Below, piece after piece: positions 14,263 to 20,579 of a stretch of 20,579 nt of DNA. Positions within the stretch are counted from its first letter, which is position 1. The number at the start of each line of letters is the position of its first letter. The translations under genes were made by a program, and so were the position numbers. The notes under the pieces are model-generated. The model made no database searches. It was not told the DNA's origin and saw only the letters and a list, made by a program, of their open reading frames with translations. This DNA is from Nitrospinota bacterium. GTDB taxonomy: Bacteria > Nitrospinota > Nitrospinia > UBA9942. The stretch lies in contig DNJG01000163.1 in assembly GCA_003489165.1 (NCBI GenBank), positions 1 to 20,579 of the forward strand, in the 5' to 3' direction.

Positions 14263-14990
14263 CAGAAATAAATATTATAATCCCAGCTGTTACAGCGTTT
14301 CTTGCAGCAGCCTTAACCCTTATGACAGGGTTCGGCCTCGGGACAATTCTCACGCCGGTATTCCTTTTATTCTATGATGTTAAAATTGCCATTTTAATTG
14401 TTGCTGTTGTCCATCTTTTGAATAATCTTTTGAAATTTTCTCTCTTCAGCAGGCATATCAACACGGAAATTCTCAAGCGGTTCGGCATATTAATTATAAC
14501 CGGAGCTTTTATCGGTGCCTTCTTACAAGGGTGGATGAATTCCGGCGCAGTAAAGGTCTTATTGGGTATATCCCTAATATTCCTTGGTTTAAAAGAGGCA
14601 TCAGGTCTTGGCGAAAAGGCGAGGCTTCCAAAACAAATTGACTTTATCGGTGGTTTTTTATCGGGACTATTAGGGGGGCTTGTAGGCAATCAGGGGGCGA
14701 TCCGAAGTGCATATCTACTTAATTACAATATCCCGAAGGAGACTTTTATAGCCACAGCTACTATCATCGCATCTATAGTGGATGTTACAAGGATACCGCT
14801 CTATATAGTTAACGGCAGGGAGATTATGGCGAACAATATGGCTCTATTATTTATAACAACCATATCAGCCTTTGCAGGGACATTTATTGGGAAAAAATTA
14901 TTTGAGAAGATTTCATCAAATGTGTTCAGGCTGTATATAGCAATTGGAATAATTATTATCGGGGCGCTTTTAACTCTCAGGGTAATATAA
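14259..14990 (+). CDS. TauE/SafE (TSUP) family membrane transporter
   Basis: A 243-residue, strongly hydrophobic protein with about eight predicted membrane segments. It has the glycine-rich features of the TSUP family: FLAAALTLMTGFGLGTILTP near the N-terminus, and FIGGFLSGLLGGLVGNQGAI (about 128-147) starting the second half, with G-rich segments repeated in each half. Family members export sulfite, sulfoacetate or other organosulfur anions, or are uncharacterised; the substrate here cannot be read from the sequence. The ATG overlaps the PadR stop (14259-14262), so it is probably regulated by that PadR protein. A sulfur-anion role would fit an anaerobic respirer but is a guess. Confidence 0.85.
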   Translation: MTEINIIIPAVTAFLAAALTLMTGFGLGTILTPVFLLFYDVKIAILIVAVVHLLNNLLKFSLFSRHINTEILKRFGILIITGAFIGAFLQGWMNSGAVKVLLGISLIFLGLKEASGLGEKARLPKQIDFIGGFLSGLLGGLVGNQGAIRSAYLLNYNIPKETFIATATIIASIVDVTRIPLYIVNGREIMANNMALLFITTISAFAGTFIGKKLFEKISSNVFRLYIAIGIIIIGALLTLRVI

Positions 14991-15003
14991 ACCAAAAGGG
15001 GTA

Positions 15004-15031
15004 TTGACAGATTTATTTTGGGATATATATT
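15004..15031 (+). promoter_or_regulatory. Sigma-70 type promoter for the porin-cytochrome gene
   Basis: TTGACA (15004-15009) matches the consensus exactly and TATATT (15026-15031) follows after 16 bases, 53 bases before the ATG at 15085. It is the best promoter match in the window and implies that 15085-16780 is transcribed separately from the PadR pair. Confidence 0.55.
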
Positions 15032-15084
15032 AAAGACACAAGGTGATAATCTTGCAGTTTAAATATTGAAGAAATGGAGGTGTT

Positions 15085-16371
15085 ATGGAATATATGAAAA
15101 AAATGAAACCCATTTTCATGGGCAGCATTATGGCAGTTTTCCTCATCTCAATATTAACCACAGACAGCGATGCAATAACCGCATGGGGGAGGAAGTATGG
15201 TGTTGACTGCAGTGTATGCCATATATCAGGATATAAATTAACGAGGGCAGGACAGACCTTTCTGCGTCTCGGGCATAAAATGCCTGGTACCAGTGATAAG
15301 GAGGAGAATCTCTCAGATTATTTCTCCATCACTGCCAAGATAAGGGGATGGAATGAGACACAGAAGGTTGAGACGACAAGCACCGCAGAGACTACCAAAT
15401 CATCATTTGAAGCCCATGCACTGAGTATATATTCAGGGGGTCCCCTTGACAGCGGCTTTTCATATTTTGCAGAGATGTATCTTCATGAAAATGAGAGAAA
15501 GACACCTGCCATAAGCACAGAATTAACAGATTCTGATATGGGCGACTGGGGAAGGTCAAAACTGGCTGAGATGTATCTCCAATACAATACATCTGACGAG
15601 GAATCATTTTTCACAACGAGGGGCGGTAGGGTCGTTCCGTCACTCATCCACTTTCATAATGTTGGGGGGAGGGTTGCATCTTCAAGACCCGATGCAATCA
15701 CAACCTCTTTTGGCGATAATCCCTACAGACCTTATTCACGACAATACGGCGTAACTGCCGGTTACTCTTACACCGACCTCTTTGTTGAGGGTGGCATAGT
15801 CAATGGCACAGGGAAATATGAAAATACTGTTGAACTCGGCAGTGATACTGAAAAGGATGCATGGCTGACCGCAGATTATGCCCTCGGCGACATGGGGAGC
15901 ATGCTCGGACTGTATTACTATAAGGGGAAATTCCCCCTCCATCTCCTCAAGACACCTAAGGGCAATTCTTATGACGACTTCTCATCAGTCGGTCTCATTG
16001 GAAATTATACTATACCAATGGGCGCCATTGTTGCATCGTATTACACACAGAGCGGCAAGTATCAAAAGGTAAGTGCTACAACAGACACCTCCTATGATGC
16101 ATCAACAATATTTGCTGAACTTCAGGGCTATATCAGGAGCGACTTACTTGCACCTTACCTGAGATATGAGATTGTAAACTATGACCCTGACAGGGATACA
16201 GGGAATGACAAACAGACAACCAATGTCGTTACAGTTGGTATCCATTTGAAGCCATTCCAACACGGGAGGTTTGTGTTTGAATATACCAACAGGTATAAAG
16301 AGGCTGAAGGGACAACAAAGACTAAGACTACTGACAACAACTATACCCTTGAGGTGCAGTATATGTTCTGA
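15085..16371 (+). CDS. Outer-membrane beta-barrel with N-terminal monoheme c domain (Cyc2-like layout)
   Basis: A 428-residue exported protein. A signal peptide (1 to about 30) is followed at once by a single heme motif CSVCH (42-46) in the stretch AWGRKYGVDCSVCH, then GYKLTRAGQTFLRLGHKM. The remaining 350 or so residues alternate polar and aromatic or small residues (for example YFAEMYLHE, LAEMYLQYNT, MLGLYYYKG, LAPYLRYEIVNY, FVFEYTNRY) and end in YTLEVQYMF, with a terminal Phe typical of Bam-assembled barrels. This one-heme plug and barrel architecture is that of the Cyc2 fused cytochrome-porins, including iron oxidases. Actual Cyc2 membership is inference, since the heme-flanking sequence differs from typical CxxCHFQHFP. 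Start is ATG at 15085 with GGAGGTG ahead. A small cytochrome c follows 52 bases later. Confidence 0.75.
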   Translation: MEYMKKMKPIFMGSIMAVFLISILTTDSDAITAWGRKYGVDCSVCHISGYKLTRAGQTFLRLGHKMPGTSDKEENLSDYFSITAKIRGWNETQKVETTSTAETTKSSFEAHALSIYSGGPLDSGFSYFAEMYLHENERKTPAISTELTDSDMGDWGRSKLAEMYLQYNTSDEESFFTTRGGRVVPSLIHFHNVGGRVASSRPDAITTSFGDNPYRPYSRQYGVTAGYSYTDLFVEGGIVNGTGKYENTVELGSDTEKDAWLTADYALGDMGSMLGLYYYKGKFPLHLLKTPKGNSYDDFSSVGLIGNYTIPMGAIVASYYTQSGKYQKVSATTDTSYDASTIFAELQGYIRSDLLAPYLRYEIVNYDPDRDTGNDKQTTNVVTVGIHLKPFQHGRFVFEYTNRYKEAEGTTKTKTTDNNYTLEVQYMF

Positions 16372-16385
16372 TTATCATTCCCAAA

Positions 16386-16412
16386 ATTCCCCTCCTTATG
16401 CGGGAGGGGAAT
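16386..16412. repeat. Perfect 10-bp GC-rich hairpin between two cytochrome genes
   Basis: ATTCCCCTCC (16386-16395) pairs perfectly with GGAGGGGAAT (16403-16412) around a 7-base loop. It lies 14 bases after the barrel stop and 11 bases before the cytochrome ATG. No T-run follows, so attenuation, an mRNA stabiliser or a REP-like repeat is more likely than a full terminator. The arms resemble the C/G-rich palindrome in purL. Confidence 0.7.
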
Positions 16413-16423
16413 GTGGGAGAAAG

Positions 16424-16780
16424 ATGAGGTGGGTTATGAAATGGATAATTAACTTCATATTATTAATGATATTCTTTTTAACAGCAGCATCTGTAAATGC
16501 ACAGCAATCGGGTGAGGTCTCGGATGCAGCGAAAAAGGAATACGCAAAGTCATGTGCCTCCTGCCATGGTAAGGATGGTAAAGGGAATTCAGGGATGACG
16601 AAGATGTTAAAGGTGGATATATCTGCCCTGAACCTTACTGATGATGCCACTTCAAACAAGTCAGACGATGAGCTGATAAAGACTACACAAGACGGGCATA
16701 ATAAAATGCCTGCCTATAAAGGAAAAATATCGGATAAAATAATCGCAGAAATAGCTGCTTATATAAAGACATTGAAATGA
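16424..16780 (+). CDS. Small periplasmic class I cytochrome c
   Basis: A 118-residue monoheme electron carrier. It has a signal peptide (1 to about 26, ending SVNA), a heme motif CASCH (44-48) in YAKSCASCHGKDGKG, and a probable axial Met95 in KMPAYKG, ending in IAAYIKTLK as in standard c6/c553-type folds. The open frame runs further upstream into the barrel gene, but ATG 16424 (GGAG four bases ahead) or ATG 16436 (GAGGTGG ahead) begins the signal peptide; both give the same mature protein. Placed directly after the heme-bearing barrel, it is the obvious periplasmic partner to carry electrons to or from it, as Cyc1-type proteins do for Cyc2. The 248 bases after it hold repeats and the rpoH promoter. 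Confidence 0.93.
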   Translation: MRWVMKWIINFILLMIFFLTAASVNAQQSGEVSDAAKKEYAKSCASCHGKDGKGNSGMTKMLKVDISALNLTDDATSNKSDDELIKTTQDGHNKMPAYKGKISDKIIAEIAAYIKTLK

Positions 16781-16940
16781 AAAAGGATGTTATTACTCAT
16801 ATCTCTCTGACTAAATTGAAAATTTTCCCTTCCCTAAATCAACCCTAACAATGCATTCTGCCTAAGATTTACATTAATATTTCAAAGGGTTAAACAAAAG
16901 CATATACTCACTTTTTGATTGATAACATATTTTTATACCT

Positions 16941-16979
16941 ATTTGTTTTATTTGTGTTTATCTGCATTCATATGTAGTT
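16941..16979 (+). repeat. Degenerate decamer tandem array before rpoH
   Basis: ATTTGTGTTT, ATCTGCATTC, ATATGTAGTT (16950-16979), preceded by ATTTGTTTT (16941-16949). It resembles a widespread dispersed motif around the phrase TTTATCTGCGTTCATCTG (recalled, not searched). Its last two bases belong to the -35 element of the rpoH promoter candidate. Confidence 0.55.
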
Positions 16980-17006
16980 GCTTTTATATATAATTGCTTT
17001 TATAAT
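16978..17006 (+). promoter_or_regulatory. Promoter candidate for rpoH
   Basis: TTGCTT (16978-16983), a 17-base spacer and a consensus TATAAT (17001-17006), 22 bases before the rpoH ATG at 17029. The implied 5' leader is only about 15 bases, with a weak GAAAAG as ribosome-binding site. Confidence 0.45.
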
Positions 17007-17028
17007 TTCTTATATTATAGAAAAGATA

Positions 17029-17907
17029 ATGGATGAGTTAAAAGAATTAACAGATAATAAAGCAAAAGAAGAAAAGTCACTCCTTTACGACCCCTTGACA
17101 AGCTACATAGCAAGGATAAAGAAGTATCCATTCCTTACGGAGGAAGAGGAATATGAACTTGCAGTAAAATACAGGACAGATGGGGACAGAGAGGCTGCAT
17201 ACAGGCTGGTTACCTCTCATCTAATACTTGTTGTAAAACTTGCGATGAAGTTCGGCAGGATGTACAGTAACATCTTTGAATTGATACAAGAGGGGAATAT
17301 AGGGTTACTTGAGGCTGTTAAGAGATTTGACCCATTCAAAGGTACAAGATTATCCACTTATGCTACATGGTGGATAAGGGCGTTTATACTGAAATATATT
17401 GTTGATAATTTAAAGATAGTAAAGGTAGGTACAACCAATGTCCGCCGAAAGTTACTCTTTAAACTTAAAAGCGAGATAGAGAGATTGGAGAGGGAGGGTT
17501 ATAATCCCAACACAAAGTTGCTTGCAGAACATTTTGGTACGACAGAAGAAGATATAATAGATATTGGTAAAGCTATCTCTTCGCAGGATATTTCTCTGGA
17601 TGCACCAATTAATGAAAACTCAAGGGAAAAAATCGGCGATACTATTGAGTCAAAAGTGCAATCTCATGAAGAAAAGGTTGAAGAAAGTGAGTTCAGAGAT
17701 TTGTTCTATAAGAAGATGTTAGAATTTGAGGATGGTTTAAATGAATATGAAAAGGAGATATTGAGAAACAGAATTCTTTCTGAAGAACCTGTCACTTTGC
17801 AGGAAATAGGAGATAAATTCAAAGTTACACGCGAAGCAGTAAGGCAGGCTGAACAACGGTTGCATGAAAAACTAAAAAAGTATTTTAAAAAAGAAATGCC
17901 ACACTAA
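17029..17907 (+). CDS. rpoH: RNA polymerase sigma factor, RpoH (sigma-32) type
   Basis: A 292-residue heat-shock type sigma factor (E. coli RpoH is 284) that directs RNA polymerase to chaperone and protease genes. Region 1.2 is at DPLTSYIARIKKYPFLTEEEE; region 2 at LIQEGNIGLLEAVKRFDPFKG and RLSTYATWWIRAFI; the RpoH-specific segment reads KVGTTNVRRKLLFKLK, the counterpart of QRKLFFNLR; region 4 has the helix-turn-helix VTLQEIGDKFKVTREAVRQAEQ (split over about 259-280). This distinguishes it from RpoD and RpoS. The open frame starts at a TTG 17 codons upstream, but those codons are AT-rich promoter sequence, so the ATG at 17029 is chosen. der follows after 26 bases and may be co-transcribed. 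Confidence 0.88.
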   Translation: MDELKELTDNKAKEEKSLLYDPLTSYIARIKKYPFLTEEEEYELAVKYRTDGDREAAYRLVTSHLILVVKLAMKFGRMYSNIFELIQEGNIGLLEAVKRFDPFKGTRLSTYATWWIRAFILKYIVDNLKIVKVGTTNVRRKLLFKLKSEIERLEREGYNPNTKLLAEHFGTTEEDIIDIGKAISSQDISLDAPINENSREKIGDTIESKVQSHEEKVEESEFRDLFYKKMLEFEDGLNEYEKEILRNRILSEEPVTLQEIGDKFKVTREAVRQAEQRLHEKLKKYFKKEMPH

Positions 17908-17933
17908 AATAATAATGGCTTTGGCAATATAAT

Positions 17934-19253
17934 ATGCGAAAACCAGTTGCAGCGATTGTTGGAAGACCGAATGTGGGGAAGTCAACCATGTTCAACCGAA
18001 TCGTTAGAAAGAGGATAGCTATTGTTGACGATACTCCGGGTGTTACGAGAGATAGGAACTATTATGATGTCACATTGGGAGATAAAACTTTCTCTCTTAT
18101 AGATACAGGAGGATTTGAGCCTGTAAAAAAAGATGGACTTATGAGCCAGATCAGGGAGCAGGCACAACTGGCAATTGAGGAGGCAGATGTAATTATATTT
18201 TTAACAGATGGTGCTGAAGGCTTAACCCAATCTGATAAAGAGATGGCGGATTTTTTAAGAAAGTCGTCAAAGAATATAATACTTGCAGTGAATAAGATAG
18301 ATGATAAAAAGCATGAGGAGAGAATACTGGAGTTTCATGAGTTGGGGTTTAAGGATATTATTCCTGTTTCAGCAGAGCATAACATTGGAATAGGAAATTT
18401 ATTGGATACAATATCTAATTATCTTCCGCAATTTGAGGCAGAAGAAATGCCTGCTGATATTATCAGAGTTGCTGTTATTGGAAGGCCAAATGTAGGAAAG
18501 TCTTCTCTCATAAATAAACTTCTTGGCAGAAAAAGGCTTCTTGTTAGTGAAATACCCGGCACTACAAGGGACTCCATTGATACTGCTCTGGAGGCGGATG
18601 GCAAGAAATATCTCTTTATTGATACGGCAGGGATAAGAAAAAAACACAGGGTAAGCCAGAAACTTGAAAAATACAGTGTAATAATGGCACTAAAAAGCAT
18701 TGAAAGATGTGATATCGCAGTCATATTACTTGATGCAAATGACGGCATTACAGAGCAGGATGCAAAAATCGCAAGCTACGCTAATGAGGCAGGGAGGGGA
18801 TGTATCATTGCGATTAATAAATGGGACAGCATAAACAAGGATAATACAACAACAGGCTTATATGTAAATTTTATAAGGGAGAGATTCAAATTTTTATCAT
18901 ATGCCCCGATTATTTTTATATCAGCAAAGACAGGGCAGAAGATAAAAAATATTTTACCTGCGATAGAAAATGTATTTTCAGAGTATTCAAAAAAATTGCC
19001 GACCCCAAAACTAAATAAAATATTTCAGGATATAGTGAAGGATAGACCACCTCCATCCTTTAAAGGCAAATTTATGAAGTTCTATTATATTACTCAGGTA
19101 ACTGCAAAGCCCCCTTCATTCAAGATTATTGTAAACCATCCTGAAGGTGTGGGTGTTTCATATGAGAGATATATTCACCATAAATTAAGGGAAAATTTTG
19201 GATTTGAAGGGACACCATTAAGATTATTTTTCAGGGAGAGGGAGGGGAGGTAA
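17934..19253 (+). CDS. der: Ribosome assembly GTPase Der (EngA)
   Basis: An essential double-domain GTPase that acts in maturation of the 50S ribosomal subunit. The 439 residues are a normal length. G-domain 1: GRPNVGKST (10-18), DTGG (57-60), NKID (120-123). G-domain 2: GRPNVGKSS (183-191), DTAG (230-233), NKWD (295-298). A KH-like C-terminal domain ends in EGTPLRLFFRER. The ATG at 17934 begins the family-typical MRKPVAAIVGRPN although no ribosome-binding site is visible. It lies between rpoH and an EF-G gene, a group tied to protein synthesis and quality control. Confidence 0.97.
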   Translation: MRKPVAAIVGRPNVGKSTMFNRIVRKRIAIVDDTPGVTRDRNYYDVTLGDKTFSLIDTGGFEPVKKDGLMSQIREQAQLAIEEADVIIFLTDGAEGLTQSDKEMADFLRKSSKNIILAVNKIDDKKHEERILEFHELGFKDIIPVSAEHNIGIGNLLDTISNYLPQFEAEEMPADIIRVAVIGRPNVGKSSLINKLLGRKRLLVSEIPGTTRDSIDTALEADGKKYLFIDTAGIRKKHRVSQKLEKYSVIMALKSIERCDIAVILLDANDGITEQDAKIASYANEAGRGCIIAINKWDSINKDNTTTGLYVNFIRERFKFLSYAPIIFISAKTGQKIKNILPAIENVFSEYSKKLPTPKLNKIFQDIVKDRPPPSFKGKFMKFYYITQVTAKPPSFKIIVNHPEGVGVSYERYIHHKLRENFGFEGTPLRLFFREREGR

Positions 19254-19283
19254 AAAGGAATGAGGAGTTTTTGAGTTTCAGTA

Positions 19284-19312
19284 TTGAAATATCATTTTCT
19301 ATAATATATATT
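19284..19312 (+). promoter_or_regulatory. Promoter candidate for the EF-G gene, overlapping a palindrome
   Basis: TTGAAA (19284-19289) and TATATT (19307-19312) with a 17-base spacer, about 92 bases before the EF-G ATG. The -10 lies in a perfect 14-base palindrome ATAATATATATTAT (19301-19314), which may be a regulator site or simply AT-rich chance. Confidence 0.35.
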
Positions 19313-19354
19313 ATGGGGGGGAAATAAACCATAGAAAAGCATAAAAAGGTTTTT

Positions 19355-19381
19355 CTCTGTGAACTCTGTGTCCTCTGCGGC
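19355..19381 (+). repeat. Nonamer tandem array before the EF-G gene
   Basis: Three 9-base units: CTCTGTGAA, CTCTGTGTC, CTCTGCGGC, in the leader between the promoter candidate and the ribosome-binding site. On the minus strand it reads AAEDTEFTEK, a peptide I recall as common in spurious ORFs from dispersed repeats in many bacteria. Confidence 0.65.
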
Positions 19382-19404
19382 TAATTTTTTAGACAGGAGG
19401 GGAT

Positions 19405-20579
19405 ATGAAGGAATATAAAATTGAGAACATAAGAAACATCGGCATTGTCGCACATGGCGGTGCAGGCAAGACATCCCTTTCAGAGGCAATCCTCTTTAAT
19501 TCAAAGACAATTGATAATCTTGGGAAGGTATCGGATGGTTCCACTGTGATGGACTATGAGCCTGATGAAATTGAAAGGCAGATAACATTGAGTTCATCCA
19601 TAGCCTTCTGTGAGTGGAAGAGCCATAAAATAAATATAATTGATACACCCGGCTATCAGAACTTTATTGCCGATACACAGGGGTGCATGAGGGTGATGGA
19701 TGGGGTTGTTGTAATTGTGAGTGCAATATCGGGTGTGAAGCTTGAGACAGAAAAGGTATGGGGCTGGGCTGATGAGTTTGGTATCCCACGGATTGTATTT
19801 GTGAATAAGATGGACCAGGAGAGGGCAAGCTATGTAAGGGCATTTGATGATATTAAAAAAGTATTCAAACATAGGCCTGTAAAGTTAAATCTGCCTATCG
19901 GTGAAGAGGCGTCTTTTATTGGAGTTATTGACCTCTTGAGCATGAAGGCGCTTAAATTCTCTGCCAATGCTAACGGCGAATATAGAATAGAGAATATACC
20001 TGAGGATTTAAAAAAGAAATCGGAAGAGCACAGAGTAGAGTTAATAGAGGCAGTGGCAGAGAGTGACGATAAGCTAATTGAAAAATATCTCAATGAGGGG
20101 AGTCTTTCTGATGAGGAAATCAAAAAGGGCTTGAGAAAGGCTGTTCTGAACGGGATTATAATTCCAGTTATCTGCGGCTCGGCAGTTAAAAATATTTCAG
20201 TTCAGCCTCTTATGGATGCAATAACTGAATTTCTCCCTTCTCCAAAGGATATCCCGCAGATTAAAGGAAAAAGACAAGGGAAAGATGAGGAGATTATGAG
20301 AGAGGCATCTGAAAGTGCCCCCCTTTCTGCACTTGCATTTAAGACAATTGTTGACCCCTATGCAGGTAAACTGACCTTATTCAGGGTCTATTCAGGCACA
20401 CTCAATTCTGACTCAGTAGTATTAAATCCAAACAGGGAAGTAAAGGAGAAGGTAGGGCATATATTCCTGATAATGGGGAAAAAGCAGACAGCAGTGGCAA
20501 AGGCATCAGCCGGTGATATAGCAGGTGTGGCAAAGCTGAAAAGTACTTTTACGGGTGATACACTGTGCAGTGAGAAAGA
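19405..20579 (+). CDS. fusA: Elongation factor G, type 2, C-terminal part missing
   Basis: A ribosome-dependent translocation GTPase or a paralog of it; 391 codons are present of a family near 680-700, so domains III-V lie beyond the window. The ATG at 19405 has a strong AGGAGGGG. P-loop AHGGAGKTS (16-24), switch I region with ERQIT (57-61), DTPGY (80-84) and NKMD (134-137), then the start of domain II (ALAFKTIVDPYAGKLT). Two features mark the EF-G-2 subfamily rather than canonical FusA: AHGGAGKT instead of AHIDAGKT, and DTPGY where canonical EF-G has DTPGH with its catalytic His. Whether a canonical EF-G exists elsewhere cannot be known from the window. der is upstream in the same direction. 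Confidence 0.93.
   Translation, partial: MKEYKIENIRNIGIVAHGGAGKTSLSEAILFNSKTIDNLGKVSDGSTVMDYEPDEIERQITLSSSIAFCEWKSHKINIIDTPGYQNFIADTQGCMRVMDGVVVIVSAISGVKLETEKVWGWADEFGIPRIVFVNKMDQERASYVRAFDDIKKVFKHRPVKLNLPIGEEASFIGVIDLLSMKALKFSANANGEYRIENIPEDLKKKSEEHRVELIEAVAESDDKLIEKYLNEGSLSDEEIKKGLRKAVLNGIIIPVICGSAVKNISVQPLMDAITEFLPSPKDIPQIKGKRQGKDEEIMREASESAPLSALAFKTIVDPYAGKLTLFRVYSGTLNSDSVVLNPNREVKEKVGHIFLIMGKKQTAVAKASAGDIAGVAKLKSTFTGDTLCSEK

Noticed and set aside
19292..19489. 65-codon minus-strand ORF before the EF-G gene
   Set aside because: Its codons come from the nonamer array and the antisense of the EF-G start; no start signal is visible.

Overview
The window is a stretch of a low-GC, Gram-negative bacterial chromosome. 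It mixes housekeeping genes (purine synthesis, replication, translation, heat-shock sigma factor) with four c-type cytochrome genes. These carry 2, 11, 1 and 1 CXXCH motifs. The cytochromes, an outer-membrane-type barrel and the AT-rich coding style suggest an anaerobic or microaerophilic respirer. Nitrospirota, Deferribacterota or Desulfobacterota are plausible, but this is inference; no rRNA or other decisive marker is present.

Layout. 1-930 (minus): alanine dehydrogenase, cut off at the window start. 1012-1782 (minus): an exported diheme cytochrome made of two gapless 101-residue repeats. 1885-5900 (plus): a long fused PurL resembling animal PFAS more than E. coli PurL, broken by two single-A insertions and loaded with in-frame short repeats. 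5990-6397 (minus): a bacteriohemerythrin of visibly higher GC. 6398-6744: a divergent gap with a promoter candidate and a 16-codon leader-like remnant. 6745-9664 (plus): HAD phosphatase, rsmE and purH, tightly packed. 9666-12597 (minus): tmk, holB, ricT and a zinc-ribbon protein, apparently one operon. 12876-13817 (minus): an 11-heme, membrane-anchored NapC/NirT-headed cytochrome. 13966-14990 (plus): a PadR regulator overlapping a TauE/SafE-type transporter. 15085-16780 (plus): a one-heme outer-membrane barrel with Cyc2-like layout, followed by a small periplasmic cytochrome c. 17029-20579 (plus): rpoH, der and a type-2 EF-G cut off at the window end.

Two themes stand out. First, the 11-heme quinol-side cytochrome, the small periplasmic cytochrome and the heme-bearing barrel could form an electron route from the quinone pool to the cell surface, or the reverse. 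Second, short tandem arrays of period 7, with a different unit at almost every site, occur inside purL (five sites) and tmk (one), between tmk and holB where they contain the tmk stop and holB start codons, and just before tmk. Related 9- and 10-base arrays precede the EF-G and rpoH genes. No CRISPR array, tRNA, rRNA, transposase or phage gene was seen.
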